DNA of 64,000 nucleotides. It comes from Erwinia persicina NBRC 102418 (GTDB taxonomy: Bacteria > Pseudomonadota > Gammaproteobacteria > Enterobacterales > Enterobacteriaceae). This document shows positions 35,701 through 44,471 of this stretch, one piece after another. Made by a program: the position numbers and the translations under genes. The DNA lies in assembly GCF_001571305.1 (NCBI RefSeq), contig NZ_BCTN01000010.1, forward strand, positions 1-64,000. The letters are read 5' to 3'. Under the pieces are notes generated by a model. The model saw nothing but the letters and a program-made list of their open reading frames with translations. It had not been told where the DNA came from and did not search any database. Within the stretch, counting starts at the first letter, position 1. Each line of letters opens with the position of its first letter.

Positions 35701-36812
35701 TTATTCGGTTTAACGTCAATGTCCCAGGTTTCACCACCCACCGATTTTTCCAGGTTCACCGTTGTACGAAATCCATTATTATCAATCACATGATTCACTT
35801 TGATTATTGTCCACTGTTGGGCATCAATCATCGTTTTGAACCCGCTCAACCGTATCGGTGTTTCCGGTATCAACACTGGCATTCCCTGAGCAATCACAAA
35901 ACTCATGCTCGCGGTCATCGCCTGGCGTTTCTTCCAGTCAGCCTTCGCGGCGTCCATCGCCTCTTCCTGGGTTTTAAATACCCCAGGTATCTGAGCATAA
36001 CGTTCATAAAGCGGCTGCGGGATGTCCTGTCTGGCCGTGCCGGGAAAACGCTCGGGTTGGTTTTCAGGGATGACTCGGAACACTCTCACCGTGCCACTGC
36101 TGGCTTTATCGAGCTGCATCCATTTGGCCTTAACGCCACTAAAATGCATCTGTGATACCACCTGATAATCATGCTTATCACCGTCTTTACGTGTGAGCAG
36201 GAGTTGTGGGATCGCCTGCCCACTGACGGTTTTGTTCGCCCCCCGTACCAGCATCAACACTTTGTCCTTCTTGATCGTGACCGTTGCACCATATTTTGTT
36301 GCCATGGTGGTCAGAAACTGCGCGTCGGTAAGACCACTCTGATCTTCATGAACAATCTCAATTGAGGCCAGTTCACCAGCAACTTCTGCCCCAAGTTCAT
36401 TGCGTTTCGCAATCTGCAATACCATGGCCCCCAGCGTGGTCTTATCGTATGAATGGTTTCCCTTTTCCATTAACGAATCACTCAGATTGGCGCTGCGCCC
36501 GACCAGCTTCAACTGATCGGGAGCACCGCTGTGATGCAACTCATCAATAACAAAATCCCCTTTGCAGAACAGTGGCCTGCCCTGCCAGCCGATATACACC
36601 CGCAGGATAGCGCCACGCTGCGGCATCATGAGCCTGCCATCACTGTCATCCAGTAACAGCGTCAGCGCGTCAGCTTCTAAACCGCGAGCATCATCAATGG
36701 TCATACTCAGCAGGCGTGGCCGCAGATTCTCAGTGATATCCAGATTATTGAGTTGAATCAGATAGTCAGGTGCCAACGGCGCACCGATATCCACCGGTAA
36801 ACTGTTATTCAT
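35673..36812 (-). CDS. D: P2 gpD-like tail hub / late control protein
   Basis: A 379-residue homologue of P2 gpD, the baseplate hub protein (gp27-like fold) that carries the spike and connects to the tube. Recognisable parts are LDITENLRPRLLSMTIDDARGLEADALTLLLDD, the IGWQG.PLFCKGDFVIDEL strand and the C-terminal QQWTIIKVNHVIDNNGFRTTVNLE. It overlaps gene U by 4 bp. The length matches P2 gpD (387). Its 3' end holds one arm of the ogr operator array. Confidence 0.92.
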   Translation of the reverse strand: MNNSLPVDIGAPLAPDYLIQLNNLDITENLRPRLLSMTIDDARGLEADALTLLLDDSDGRLMMPQRGAILRVYIGWQGRPLFCKGDFVIDELHHSGAPDQLKLVGRSANLSDSLMEKGNHSYDKTTLGAMVLQIAKRNELGAEVAGELASIEIVHEDQSGLTDAQFLTTMATKYGATVTIKKDKVLMLVRGANKTVSGQAIPQLLLTRKDGDKHDYQVVSQMHFSGVKAKWMQLDKASSGTVRVFRVIPENQPERFPGTARQDIPQPLYERYAQIPGVFKTQEEAMDAAKADWKKRQAMTASMSFVIAQGMPVLIPETPIRLSGFKTMIDAQQWTIIKVNHVIDNNGFRTTVNLEKSVGGETWDIDVKPNNVTGSEKTT

Positions 36813-37282
36813 ACGATGCTCCCTGCCAGGGTTGAGACCTGGGAACTCACATTGCCGTAAATTCGCTCCGCCTGCTGCTTGAGATCACCGAACATGGCAC
36901 TTCTCGATTCATCGACTCGTTTCAGTTTTAGCGTAAAATTGATCTTCCGAGCCGTGCCGTTTTCCAGTAAGTCAGCATGCACACCGTTGATATTTTCAAT
37001 GACAAACATGCCATAAAGAAATCCTTCACCATTGAGTAAAGGCCATGCCTGCCCCGCTTCTGCTATATCCATCAGCGCCGCCAACGCAGGAGCTCCCCCG
37101 GTGATTTCCGGGCGCAACTCGCCCTGCAACGTGATGTTTTCTTCGCCGACACCCAGAAACTGTTGTGCCGGGCGAGTACCAATACGGCTGCCCGCTGCCC
37201 AACGATACGCACTTTCCTGGGTCATCGTCTGAAATGGCAAAGTGCGACGTTTAAAAATAAACATACCGAGTATCATCATCAT
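36809..37282 (-). CDS. U: P2 gpU-like tail terminator protein
   Basis: A 157-residue homologue of P2 gpU (159). It starts MMMILGMFIFKRRTLPFQT and has SAYRWAAGSRIGTRPAQQFLGVGEE as in P2. gpU caps or terminates the tail tube and interacts with tape measure and hub. It is 3 bp after gene T and overlaps D by 4 bp, so it is in the same transcript. Confidence 0.9.
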   Translation of the reverse strand: MMMILGMFIFKRRTLPFQTMTQESAYRWAAGSRIGTRPAQQFLGVGEENITLQGELRPEITGGAPALAALMDIAEAGQAWPLLNGEGFLYGMFVIENINGVHADLLENGTARKINFTLKLKRVDESRSAMFGDLKQQAERIYGNVSSQVSTLAGSIV

Positions 37283-37285
37283 GGT

Positions 37286-38812
37286 TTATTGCCCCCAGAA
37301 GCTGCTGCGTTGGTTGATAGCAGCACGCGCCTGCGTTTGCTGCTGATGGTTGTCGATCATCGTGCGAACCTCCGCTTCCCCCATACCTGTAGGAACGTTG
37401 ATCACATAGCTGCTGTTAAAGGTGTTCTGCTGGCTGTTGCTGGTGCTGGACGCTGTAACGGGTTGATAGCGGGCACCGCCAAAGGCGACAGGTGCGGGAG
37501 TATCCGGCGCAGCGAAGTCTGCGCCCTCCAGGGCGGCCGAGGGATGCTGTGCCGACGGATCGTCACTCAGCGAGGTTTCTGCATCGGCCGCTTTTTTATC
37601 GGCTAACCCAAGCTTTTCCAGCAGCCAGGTGACTTTTCCACCGAGCGTACGTAAAATCGTCAGGGGCAAACTCAATCCATTTACCAAAGCCTCACCGACA
37701 AAACGCCCAAGATTCCCCAGCTGCTCCAGCTTCTGCGCCGTCATTTCAATCGGTGAGAAAAACGCCTTTATACTGTCAAAAGCACTATCAATCTGCTTAC
37801 CTGCCTCATCAAAAATGACCGTTAACGGTTTAAATGCGTCGAATAGTGGCGTCAGCACAGCGCTGATCCCTTCAACCACCCCGCCAAAGAATGCGCTGAG
37901 CGGCTCCCAGTACTGGTAAATCAACGCAGCAGCGCCGACGATAGCGGCAATGGCTATACCGACAGGCAACGTGATCGCCCCCAGCGCCGCAGCGATCGCC
38001 CCACCAGCAAAAGTAAACACGCTACTCAGGATCCCAGCGCCCGCCATCAACAGATTCAGGCCACTGAGCACCGGTACCACCACCGAGCCGATCGCCCCCA
38101 GCGCACCGACGAGGATCACCCCGGCCGCCACCAGTTGGGTGATCCCGCCCGCCAGCGCGGGGTTGTCCTGGATCCATTGATCAACGCCGGTTAATAGCCC
38201 GGTGGCGGTCTGCGTCAGGGAACGCAGCGTACCGTCCAGTTGGGTAAACACTGTCAGCCTGATGCTGTCGATCGCCGCATTAAGCTGGCCGATATCCCCC
38301 GCGAGGTTATCGGCGGCGGGCATGGCGATGGCGGACGGCGGGCGGACATCAGACGATGTTGCCGCCTCCTTTGGCGGCGCGCCCGACCGTGCCGCCATCA
38401 CCTGATAGCCCGGCTGCAGCAGCTTCGCCCCCTGGCGCGCCACGCCCATCGCCTGGCTGCTGACCGCACCGATTTTATCCACCACGCCCTGCCCGGTCTG
38501 AAAGCGCTGCTGCACCTTGCCTTGCCCGAGCTGAAAGCGCTGCTGTGCTTTATTAAGGTTATTTCTGACACGCTGTGGGCGCTTTTGCGCCTCGGTCACG
38601 CGGATCACCTGCAGGCGTTCCTTACTGGCGTCGAGTGCGGATTTGCTGTTGCGCGTTGCTGCCCGGGTACGTTCGGCGCTAGCCCTCAGCGCCACGCGCT
38701 GCTGAAACATCGCAAGGCCGAGGGATTGGGTTTCCCCCGGCAGATCGTTTAAAAACAGGTTCGCCCGGATCACCGCTTTGCGCAGCCCATCCAGACCGAG
38801 GTTAATACTCAT
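37286..38812 (-). CDS. T: Tail tape measure protein (P2 gpT-like), shortened
   Basis: About 508 residues: an N-terminal region typical of P2 gpT (NLGLDGLRKAVIRANLFLNDLPGE), a charged coiled coil (residues 45-110, rich in Arg, Gln, Lys), and hydrophobic segments near residues 225-305 (GGITQLVAAGVILVGALGAIG and following). The C-terminus ends in a disordered linker and a VPTGMGEAEVRTMIDNHQQQ helix. P2 gpT has 815 residues, so the tail is predicted to be much shorter. The ATG at 38812 shares TGATG with the E' stop. It may act as the ruler of tail length. Confidence 0.88.
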   Translation of the reverse strand: MSINLGLDGLRKAVIRANLFLNDLPGETQSLGLAMFQQRVALRASAERTRAATRNSKSALDASKERLQVIRVTEAQKRPQRVRNNLNKAQQRFQLGQGKVQQRFQTGQGVVDKIGAVSSQAMGVARQGAKLLQPGYQVMAARSGAPPKEAATSSDVRPPSAIAMPAADNLAGDIGQLNAAIDSIRLTVFTQLDGTLRSLTQTATGLLTGVDQWIQDNPALAGGITQLVAAGVILVGALGAIGSVVVPVLSGLNLLMAGAGILSSVFTFAGGAIAAALGAITLPVGIAIAAIVGAAALIYQYWEPLSAFFGGVVEGISAVLTPLFDAFKPLTVIFDEAGKQIDSAFDSIKAFFSPIEMTAQKLEQLGNLGRFVGEALVNGLSLPLTILRTLGGKVTWLLEKLGLADKKAADAETSLSDDPSAQHPSAALEGADFAAPDTPAPVAFGGARYQPVTASSTSNSQQNTFNSSYVINVPTGMGEAEVRTMIDNHQQQTQARAAINQRSSFWGQ

Positions 38813-38937
38813 CACGACTCTCCACTCTGTGTACCGCTACGCACAATGGCCTTATGCCGCCAGTCGAGCAGTTCTGCCAGCGACATGGCGTTCATTTCCG
38901 ACGGCGGCCAGTGAAAGATGGCGGCGATATCCGCCAT
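38812..38937 (-). CDS. P2 E'-like tail assembly chaperone extension
   Basis: A 41-residue frame starting MADIAAIFHWPPSEMNAMSL and ending RSGTQSGES, a clear match to the GpE (E') family. In P2 it is mainly made as a fusion, E+E', by a -1 frameshift in gene E. Reading back from this ATG in frame reaches the slippery site at 38991-38997 without a stop, so the same fusion is expected. It is too short for most ORF lists. Confidence 0.85.
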   Translation of the reverse strand: MADIAAIFHWPPSEMNAMSLAELLDWRHKAIVRSGTQSGES

Positions 38938-38951
38938 CAGATCCTCTACCG

Positions 38952-39248
38952 TCAGGCCGTTGGGCCAGCGGACGTGTCCGGTTTCGCGGACAAAAAACCG
39001 ATCACCCGTCCGCCCAGCTCAATCAGATCGACCGGGTCGAGATTGAGGCATTCCGATTTGGTCAGGTTCGGCAGCGTGATACGCGGCAGAACAGTGATCA
39101 ACGCGTCGACGTCCGATCCGGCCAGATCGACCAGACGCGTACCGCGCAGCGTGCCGGCGTTGGGTTTAATCAGTTCCACGCTGTTAATCACGGTATCGCC
39201 ACGCACGATCGGCGTGACCAGCTGGAGGGTATTTTCTGCTTGTGACAT
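38952..39248 (-). CDS. E: P2 gpE-like tail assembly chaperone
   Basis: A 98-residue protein (P2 gpE is 91). It includes LVTPIVRGDTVINSVELIKPNAGTLRG and ITVLPRITLPNLTKSE. It and the frameshifted product E+E' act as assembly chaperones for the tape measure, like lambda gpG and gpGT. A T-TTT-TTG slippery heptamer lies in frame near the end of the gene. The gap to FII (107 bp) holds two hairpins. Confidence 0.88.
   Translation of the reverse strand: MSQAENTLQLVTPIVRGDTVINSVELIKPNAGTLRGTRLVDLAGSDVDALITVLPRITLPNLTKSECLNLDPVDLIELGGRVIGFLSAKPDTSAGPTA
38991..38997 (-). promoter_or_regulatory. Programmed -1 frameshift slippery site in gene E
   Basis: On the coding strand the bases are T TTT TTG, in the E frame as GGT TTT TTG TCC. 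A slip of -1 gives FFVRETGHVRWPNGLTVEDL and then runs into the E' sequence MADIAA with no stop. P2 uses the same heptamer. Confidence 0.85.
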
Positions 39249-39309
39249 AAGCGTTCCTTTACGGGTAAAGCGGGTCGGATATGCCCGACTCCTGCGGGGT
39301 ATGCAATTA

Positions 39310-39329
39310 GGGGCGGGTCTGCCCGCCCC
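39310..39329. other. GC-rich hairpin between genes FII and E
   Basis: GGGGCGGG-TCTG-CCCGCCCC is a perfect 8-bp stem just downstream of the FII stop. A smaller GTCGG-ATATGC-CCGAC hairpin is near 39270-39285. They may trim or stabilise the abundant FI-FII message and lower E, T, U, D expression. This is inferred only from position. Confidence 0.45.
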
Positions 39330-39355
39330 CTGCGGTTACGTCATTACGGGACGGG

Positions 39356-39865
39356 TTACACCAGGCCGATGTTTTTACGGTGCCCGGCCAGGCGGTCGAC
39401 ACCATTCACTATCTCGACCATGTTCACAGTGTCGATCTCGATCAGCGGTTTACCGTTCCAGGTCAGCTTGTAATAGGTGCATTTGGTGGTGATTTTGGTT
39501 TCACTCTCCTCACCCTGCTTACTTTCACCAAAATCGAACTGCTGATGCTTGCCGCGCAGTTCCACCTCCACTGCGATGGTCTCGTCGGTGTCGTCACGCT
39601 GGTAAGATCCCATAAAGCGCAGCGGCACCGTGGCCCCGCCCCACTGGGTAAGGATGCGATCGTCGAGTCCGGCAAGGGTCCATTCAAGATCCAGCGCATC
39701 GTCTTCCAGACCGTTATCAATGTGCGCCACGCCGTTCATGCCGCCGCCGCGATAGGGATCCAGCTTGCGCGCCAGTTTCGGCAGCGTCAGCGAGGTCACC
39801 ACGCCCTGGTAGCTGTTAGCATCGTTGAATAAATTCAGGTATTTCAGTTTCTTGGGCATTGCCAT
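39356..39865 (-). CDS. FII: P2 gpFII-like major tail tube protein
   Basis: A 169-residue tube protein (P2 FII is 172). It starts MAMPKKLKYLNLFNDANSYQG and contains LTLPKLARKLDPYRGGGMNG and the ending MVEIVNGVDRLAGHRKNIGLV. It polymerises into the rigid inner tube that is driven through the target envelope. GGAGA precedes the start. It follows the sheath gene by 12 bp. Confidence 0.95.
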   Translation of the reverse strand: MAMPKKLKYLNLFNDANSYQGVVTSLTLPKLARKLDPYRGGGMNGVAHIDNGLEDDALDLEWTLAGLDDRILTQWGGATVPLRFMGSYQRDDTDETIAVEVELRGKHQQFDFGESKQGEESETKITTKCTYYKLTWNGKPLIEIDTVNMVEIVNGVDRLAGHRKNIGLV

Positions 39866-39877
39866 TGGGTTTTCTCC

Positions 39878-41047
39878 TTAGCGGTTCACAGAAGCGGCGA
39901 AGTTCGCCAGGTAGCTGTCGGTAATACGCTGACGCAGCGTCAGATCTTCCAGCGGCGGCACCGGGGTGTAGTCGTAGTCGATATACAGCTTGCCGGCTTT
40001 CAGGCTCTCCTGATTATTGGCGCTTTCGTCGTACCAGCAGTTGGCGCCCAGCAGGTAACCGGCGTTGATCAGCTCGCGGAATTTCGCGTTGATGCCGGCG
40101 ATGATTTCGCGCACCAGCGTGGGCGTCAGCGGTTTGTCGTTGGCCCACATATGCGCATCGGCCATGGTGTCGGCAATCACCTGCGCCGAGCGGGTGTAGT
40201 TCTCGAAGGCGAACAGCGGGTCATCGCTACAGGTGCGGTTGCCCCAGAAGCGGAAGCCGTCTTTGCGGACCAGGGTGGTCACGCCGGCTTCGTTCAGCAG
40301 GTCGGCATCGGTACCGGTCTGCTGCAGATCCCAGAACACCGAGGCGGAAACGCCAGTGACGCCGTTAACGCCAACGTTGGACAGGGTCTTATGCCAGCCG
40401 GTGTCGTTGTCAATTTTGGCGCGCAGTCCGAGCGCCCGCGCCGTCGCCCAGGCGGTGTCGGCCTCGCTGGTACGGGTGTTCCAGGCCACAAAATCTGGCC
40501 AGATCACCATCAGCTCGCGCTGGCTGAAGTTATCGCGATACTTGATGGCTTCCGTCAGGGTTTTACAGCCATACGCCGAGATATAACCGAACGCACGCAG
40601 CTGCTGACACACCGAGGCCAGGGCGGTGGCGACCTCCAGCGAGTCCAGCCCTGGCACGCCAAGAATGCGCGGTTTTACGCCGAGATCGGTCTGCGCACTC
40701 AGTAGCGCCTTCATCCCGGTATAACGCCCGTTCTCGTCAGTGCCGCCGATAATGTTGCTGGTTGTCTCAGCGGCGTCTTTACCTTCCGCTACGCGCACCA
40801 CAACGGTCACCGGCTTACTCTGGTCGGCAATCGCACGCAGTGACTGTGCCAGGGTACCCTGGGAACCGGCTTTACCCAGCGCGGCCAGGACATCAGTGAT
40901 CAATACCGCCGTATTCAGCGGGAAGGTGGTGGCATCGGCATCTTCTGCAGTACATATCATGCCGACGATGGAAGTGGAAACCGCTGAGATGCTGCGGGTT
41001 CCGTCATTCACTTCTACGACGCGTACGCCGTGGTGGTAATTTGCCAT
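39878..41047 (-). CDS. FI: P2 gpFI-like tail sheath protein
   Basis: About 389 residues (P2 FI is 396). It starts MANYHHGVRVVEVNDGTRSI as in P2 (YHHGV.V.EI..GTR) and ends in the YLANFAASVNR-type C-terminal strand that links sheath subunits. The start at 41047 follows AGGAG and drops an 11-residue extension. It is first in its operon, preceded by an Ogr-type dyad 70 bp upstream, matching P2's PF promoter position. Confidence 0.95.
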   Translation of the reverse strand: MANYHHGVRVVEVNDGTRSISAVSTSIVGMICTAEDADATTFPLNTAVLITDVLAALGKAGSQGTLAQSLRAIADQSKPVTVVVRVAEGKDAAETTSNIIGGTDENGRYTGMKALLSAQTDLGVKPRILGVPGLDSLEVATALASVCQQLRAFGYISAYGCKTLTEAIKYRDNFSQRELMVIWPDFVAWNTRTSEADTAWATARALGLRAKIDNDTGWHKTLSNVGVNGVTGVSASVFWDLQQTGTDADLLNEAGVTTLVRKDGFRFWGNRTCSDDPLFAFENYTRSAQVIADTMADAHMWANDKPLTPTLVREIIAGINAKFRELINAGYLLGANCWYDESANNQESLKAGKLYIDYDYTPVPPLEDLTLRQRITDSYLANFAASVNR

Positions 41048-41116
41048 CTTTGTTGCACTCCTTTGTTGGGGTGAGGTCATGATGACAAGAAATTAACGGG
41101 CGGGCATGCGATGGCC

Positions 41117-41138
41117 GTTGTGGGGCGGAGGGGACAAC
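41117..41138 (-). promoter_or_regulatory. Ogr-type activator site before FI
   Basis: GTTGT-N12-ACAAC, a 5-bp dyad containing the TGT-N12-ACA core of P2 late promoters. Its centre is 80 bp before the FI start codon, with a TTAATT -10 candidate at 41091-41096. The same format is found before gene X. Confidence 0.75.
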
Positions 41139-41223
41139 GTGGAATTTAAAAATAACTTAAAAACATAAAGTTACATCAATAGAAAAATAAATAAAGATCG
41201 GCTTTTACACGCCAAAAACCAAT

Positions 41224-41257
41224 AAAAAGGCTCCCCTGTGTTGCCAGCAGGGGAGCC
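41224..41257 (-). terminator. Rho-independent terminator after the tail fibre gene
   Basis: On the minus strand GGCTCCCCTGC and CAGGGGAGCC form a long GC-rich stem followed by TTTTT. It ends the X-to-H transcript and isolates it from the FI operon. Confidence 0.85.
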
Positions 41258-41287
41258 GTAATTAAATAACAAGTTTTAGGTAAGAGA

Positions 41288-42682
41288 TTATGCGCTGCGG
41301 TACCAGCCCATCAGTTTAATAAATGAGTTAGTAATATCCATGGCCGTACCAGATCCGGTATTTGCTGTGGTGCCGGAAAGAGTGTGGGTATGCGCGGCAG
41401 AAGCACTAATCGAAACCGTATGCGTGTGCGCGCCAGCAGAATCCGTAGCCCCCAGGTTTTGGTAGTTAAACCGTGTCCAGTTGCTACCCCCAATCTCCCA
41501 TGGTCCTGTCCTGGACGGTACTCCACCATGTGTATGCGCTCCCGCAGAGTTGGTACTACCGGTATGCGTATGTTGACCGTTGCTACTGGTCGTCCCCGAA
41601 AACGTATGACCATGCGCAGGCAAATTCGCCACCGACAGGCTGACCGCATCCGCGCCACCAGTGGTGAAAATATCGCTTCCGTTCGCTTTTGCCAGGCGAA
41701 TGGTTCTGTTTTCACCAATATATTTCCACGTCGTGCCGGGGAACAGCGTGTTCGGGTTTTTATTCTGGGCAAACCAGGTGACGATCCCAACTGGATAGAT
41801 CTCGTTCAGAACGTTGCGGTTAGCCAGATCGTAGGCCGCTTTTACCGCTTTTGGCGTTGCGGCCTGCGTTTCACTGCTACTGTTGGTGGCGCTACTCAGC
41901 ATCACCACCCCTTTTGCGCTGAGCGTCGCATCAGGCTGAGTGCGGTTAGCCAGATCGTAAGCCGCTTTCACCGCTTTTGGTGTCGCAGCCTGCGTTTCAC
42001 TGCTGCTGTTGGTGGCGCTGCTCAGCATCACCACCCCCTTTGCCGCGAGCGTCGCATCAGGCTGAGTGCGGTTAGCCAGGTCGTAAGCCGCTTTCACCGC
42101 TTTTGGCGTCGCGGCCTGCGTTTCACTGCTGCTATTGATAGCGCTGCTCAGCATCACCATTCCCTTCGCCGCCAGCGTGGCATCAGGATGATTACGGCTC
42201 TGTTCATGGCTGGCAATGCGCAGATTGACATACTCTTCGGTAGCAAAGATCAGGCTGTCATCCAGCGTCAGGGCAATCGCTTCACTGCTGCTGACCGCCA
42301 GCACCATACGCAGGGTCTGCGTTCGTCCCGAACCCTCCTCCAGCGCTGGCTTATAAGTCTCGGCCATATTACTTACCGCCAGCAGCGTGCCGTCTCCCGC
42401 CAGAAGGCCCAGCTCACGCATCCAGAACCCACCAGCGCTGGCCGGGATAATCGTTTCAATCACCAGCCAGTTTTTATGGCTGCTCTCCACCTTGACCGAA
42501 TTGACAGCCTGACGGTACACCTCATGCACCAGTCCGGTCTGCCCCGGCAACGGCGTGGTCGGCTGGCCGCTGCCGTCACCGACTACCATGGTTTTGATAT
42601 CGACCTGAGTACCACCCTGCATCGCTGCGGCGATGCGCGCCTGTCCTGCCGTGGTCACGACAGATTTAAATTTTAACGCCAT
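41288..42682 (-). CDS. H: Tail fibre / receptor-binding protein (P2 gpH-like N-terminus)
   Basis: A 464-residue fibre. Residues 1-160 match the P2 gpH baseplate-attachment domain (LKFKSVVTTAGQARIAAAM, ALTLDDSLIFATEEYV). Residues 166-290 are three 42-residue repeats. The tip (291-464) is a collar/short-fibre type with WKYIGENRTIRLAK and many His-x-His pairs (GHTFSG, HTHTGS, HTHTVS, HTHTLSG) that in related fibres bind metal along the trimer axis. It sets the killing spectrum. It is shorter than P2 gpH (669), and no fibre chaperone gene (gpG) follows. Confidence 0.88.
   Translation of the reverse strand: MALKFKSVVTTAGQARIAAAMQGGTQVDIKTMVVGDGSGQPTTPLPGQTGLVHEVYRQAVNSVKVESSHKNWLVIETIIPASAGGFWMRELGLLAGDGTLLAVSNMAETYKPALEEGSGRTQTLRMVLAVSSSEAIALTLDDSLIFATEEYVNLRIASHEQSRNHPDATLAAKGMVMLSSAINSSSETQAATPKAVKAAYDLANRTQPDATLAAKGVVMLSSATNSSSETQAATPKAVKAAYDLANRTQPDATLSAKGVVMLSSATNSSSETQAATPKAVKAAYDLANRNVLNEIYPVGIVTWFAQNKNPNTLFPGTTWKYIGENRTIRLAKANGSDIFTTGGADAVSLSVANLPAHGHTFSGTTSSNGQHTHTGSTNSAGAHTHGGVPSRTGPWEIGGSNWTRFNYQNLGATDSAGAHTHTVSISASAAHTHTLSGTTANTGSGTAMDITNSFIKLMGWYRSA
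41813..42187 (-). repeat. Three 126-bp tandem repeats in the tail fibre gene
   Basis: Each unit encodes PDATL.AKG.VMLSSA.NS followed by SSETQAATPKAVKAAYDLAN. Units 2 and 3 are nearly identical at DNA level, pointing to recent amplification or gene conversion. Such phage_fiber_2-type repeats lengthen the fibre shaft. Confidence 0.9.
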
Positions 42683-42692
42683 GTAAAACCTC

Positions 42693-43220
42693 TCACGCGG
42701 GGAAAATCGTTACCGTTTCAGCGTCATACTGAACGGCACCTGTCCAGACAATGCCCTGAATATCCTGGGTGATCGTCAGGGCGGTTAAATGACGGCTGAC
42801 GGCTTTTGCATCCGCAATCAGCCGCTCCATCTCGTTAAACATCGCTTCATCAATACCCGACTCCAGCACGCCAATTTCCAGACGAAACGTGCCCGGCGGC
42901 TCCTGGTTCTGCCACCATTCGGTGATGTTGATGACATACCCCAGCGGCTCGACCACGCGCCGGATCGCGGCGATGGTGCCCTTTCGGCGGTGAACGAACT
43001 GTGCGGACGCCACCACGGCACGCTTTGTCTCCTCCGGCCAGGTCTGATCCCAGCGGTCAACGGACCAGGCCCAGGCCAGATAGGGCAACAGCGCGACCGG
43101 ACAGGTCTGCGGGTTCCATAGGGTGCGCAGCGGCACCGGTAACTGCTGAAGATGGGCGCAGGCTTCGGCGGCAGCCACCTCCAGTGGCGACGATCCGGCG
43201 GGCAGCAGACGATCACTCAT
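42693..43220 (-). CDS. I: P2 gpI-like baseplate/tail protein I
   Basis: About 175 residues (P2 gpI is 176). It starts MSDRLLPAGSSPLEVAAAEA and has LRTLWNPQTCPVALLPYLAWAWSVDRWD, the family core. It forms part of the baseplate wedge and links fibres. The start at 43220 lies 8 bp inside the end of J. The tail fibre gene follows after 10 bp. Confidence 0.93.
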   Translation of the reverse strand: MSDRLLPAGSSPLEVAAAEACAHLQQLPVPLRTLWNPQTCPVALLPYLAWAWSVDRWDQTWPEETKRAVVASAQFVHRRKGTIAAIRRVVEPLGYVINITEWWQNQEPPGTFRLEIGVLESGIDEAMFNEMERLIADAKAVSRHLTALTITQDIQGIVWTGAVQYDAETVTIFPA

Positions 43221-44121
43221 CGGAGCCTCCCACACGGATCCGGTGGCCGGTACACCAGCCTGCCTGGGTTTTATCCAGCACCACGTCGCGTGCGGGCTGA
43301 GTCAGCTCCACTCGTTGCACCCCTTCAACGTGCAGCGCAGCAAACAGCGCCGACTGGCGGATATCGCGCCCCAGACGGCTCTGGGCGGTGACAAAGGCAG
43401 CCAGCCGCGCTTCTGCCGCCGCGCGGATGGGTTCCGCTTCCGGGCCGGGATAGAGGTACAGCGTGGCATCCACGCTGTACTCCACGATAGCCGCCGACCG
43501 CACGCTGACGCGGTCAGCGACCGGGCGGACATTTTCATCATTCAGCGCGATATTGACCGCCGCCAGCACCTCCGCACTGGCCTCGCCACGACCTTCGCGT
43601 GACAGCACAGTGATCAGCACTTCTGCCGGGGCCGGACTGGTCGCACTGACATCAGCCACCCGCCCGTCAGCGCTGCGGGCGTGGTACTCATACGCCCCAC
43701 CCGGACCGGCCACGCTCAGTCCCTCAAAAGCCTGAGCGATACGCAGACGGAAATCGTCGTCGCTCTCAAGTAACGCGGGTACGGGTGGCCGGGTGCTGTT
43801 ATCAGCGGGCCTCAGGACCAGACGGGTCACGCCATTGTTGATACCGAGCTGGTCGAGATCGCTTCCCGTCGCGAAGGCCACCATCGTGCCTTTCGCGGCC
43901 TCATTAATCCGCTGCCGCAGGATCAGTTCGCGATAGGCATTCTCCTCCAGCAGCTTAACAATGGGCTCAGACTCCAGTTCAAGAGTGCGGGTGATGACCG
44001 CCTGCTGATCGGCCGGATAGAGCGCAATCAGACGGGTTTTACGCGCCTGAAGCAGCGTTTCAAAATCCAGCGCTTCGACGATGTTCGGCGCAGGTAACTG
44101 ACTTAAATCAATGGTGGCCAT
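43213..44121 (-). CDS. J: P2 gpJ-like baseplate wedge protein
   Basis: A 302-residue homologue of P2 gpJ (302). Early residues are TIDLSQLPAPNIVEALDFETLL, then RQRINEAAKGTMVAFATGSDLDQLG and a C-terminal VQRVELTQPARDVVLDKTQAGWC. It is a gp6-like wedge component. It follows W by 5 bp. Confidence 0.94.
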   Translation of the reverse strand: MATIDLSQLPAPNIVEALDFETLLQARKTRLIALYPADQQAVITRTLELESEPIVKLLEENAYRELILRQRINEAAKGTMVAFATGSDLDQLGINNGVTRLVLRPADNSTRPPVPALLESDDDFRLRIAQAFEGLSVAGPGGAYEYHARSADGRVADVSATSPAPAEVLITVLSREGRGEASAEVLAAVNIALNDENVRPVADRVSVRSAAIVEYSVDATLYLYPGPEAEPIRAAAEARLAAFVTAQSRLGRDIRQSALFAALHVEGVQRVELTQPARDVVLDKTQAGWCTGHRIRVGGSDE

Positions 44122-44126
44122 AGTAG

Positions 44127-44471
44127 TTAACTCACTGGAATGGATAAGGAAAAAGTGGACTGATTGCTGGTACCGCTCAACGCGACCTCCATGCGGCCGT
44201 CAAGACCCGGCTGGTAGCTGATGCTGTCGAGGGTGATACGCGGCTCCCAGCGCAGCAACGCCATGTAGCAGGCTGACATAATCTGCAGACGCAGCGTCTC
44301 GTTCTGCGGCTGGTCGATCAGCGCCGACAGCAGCGATCCGTAGTCGCGGCGCATCACCCGTGATCCCTGCGGGGTCAGCAGAATATCGCGCACCGACTGG
44401 CGAACATGATCGATATCCGCCAGCTGCAGGCCGCTGTCGCGCTGCATGCCTGACCAGGTTGCTGTATTCAT
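44127..44471 (-). CDS. W: P2 gpW-like baseplate assembly protein
   Basis: A 114-residue gp25-like protein (P2 gpW is 115). It contains DIDHVRQSVRDILLTPQGSRVMRRDYGSLLSALID. The EPR-type element appears as WEPRI, near the sheath-initiation site. The ATG shares TGATG with the V stop. Confidence 0.93.
   Translation of the reverse strand: MNTATWSGMQRDSGLQLADIDHVRQSVRDILLTPQGSRVMRRDYGSLLSALIDQPQNETLRLQIMSACYMALLRWEPRITLDSISYQPGLDGRMEVALSGTSNQSTFSLSIPVS

Noticed and set aside
35673-36812. Calling gene D simply a late gene regulator because of its family name
   Set aside because: The family is named phage late control D, but the protein is the structural tail hub; ogr is the actual activator.
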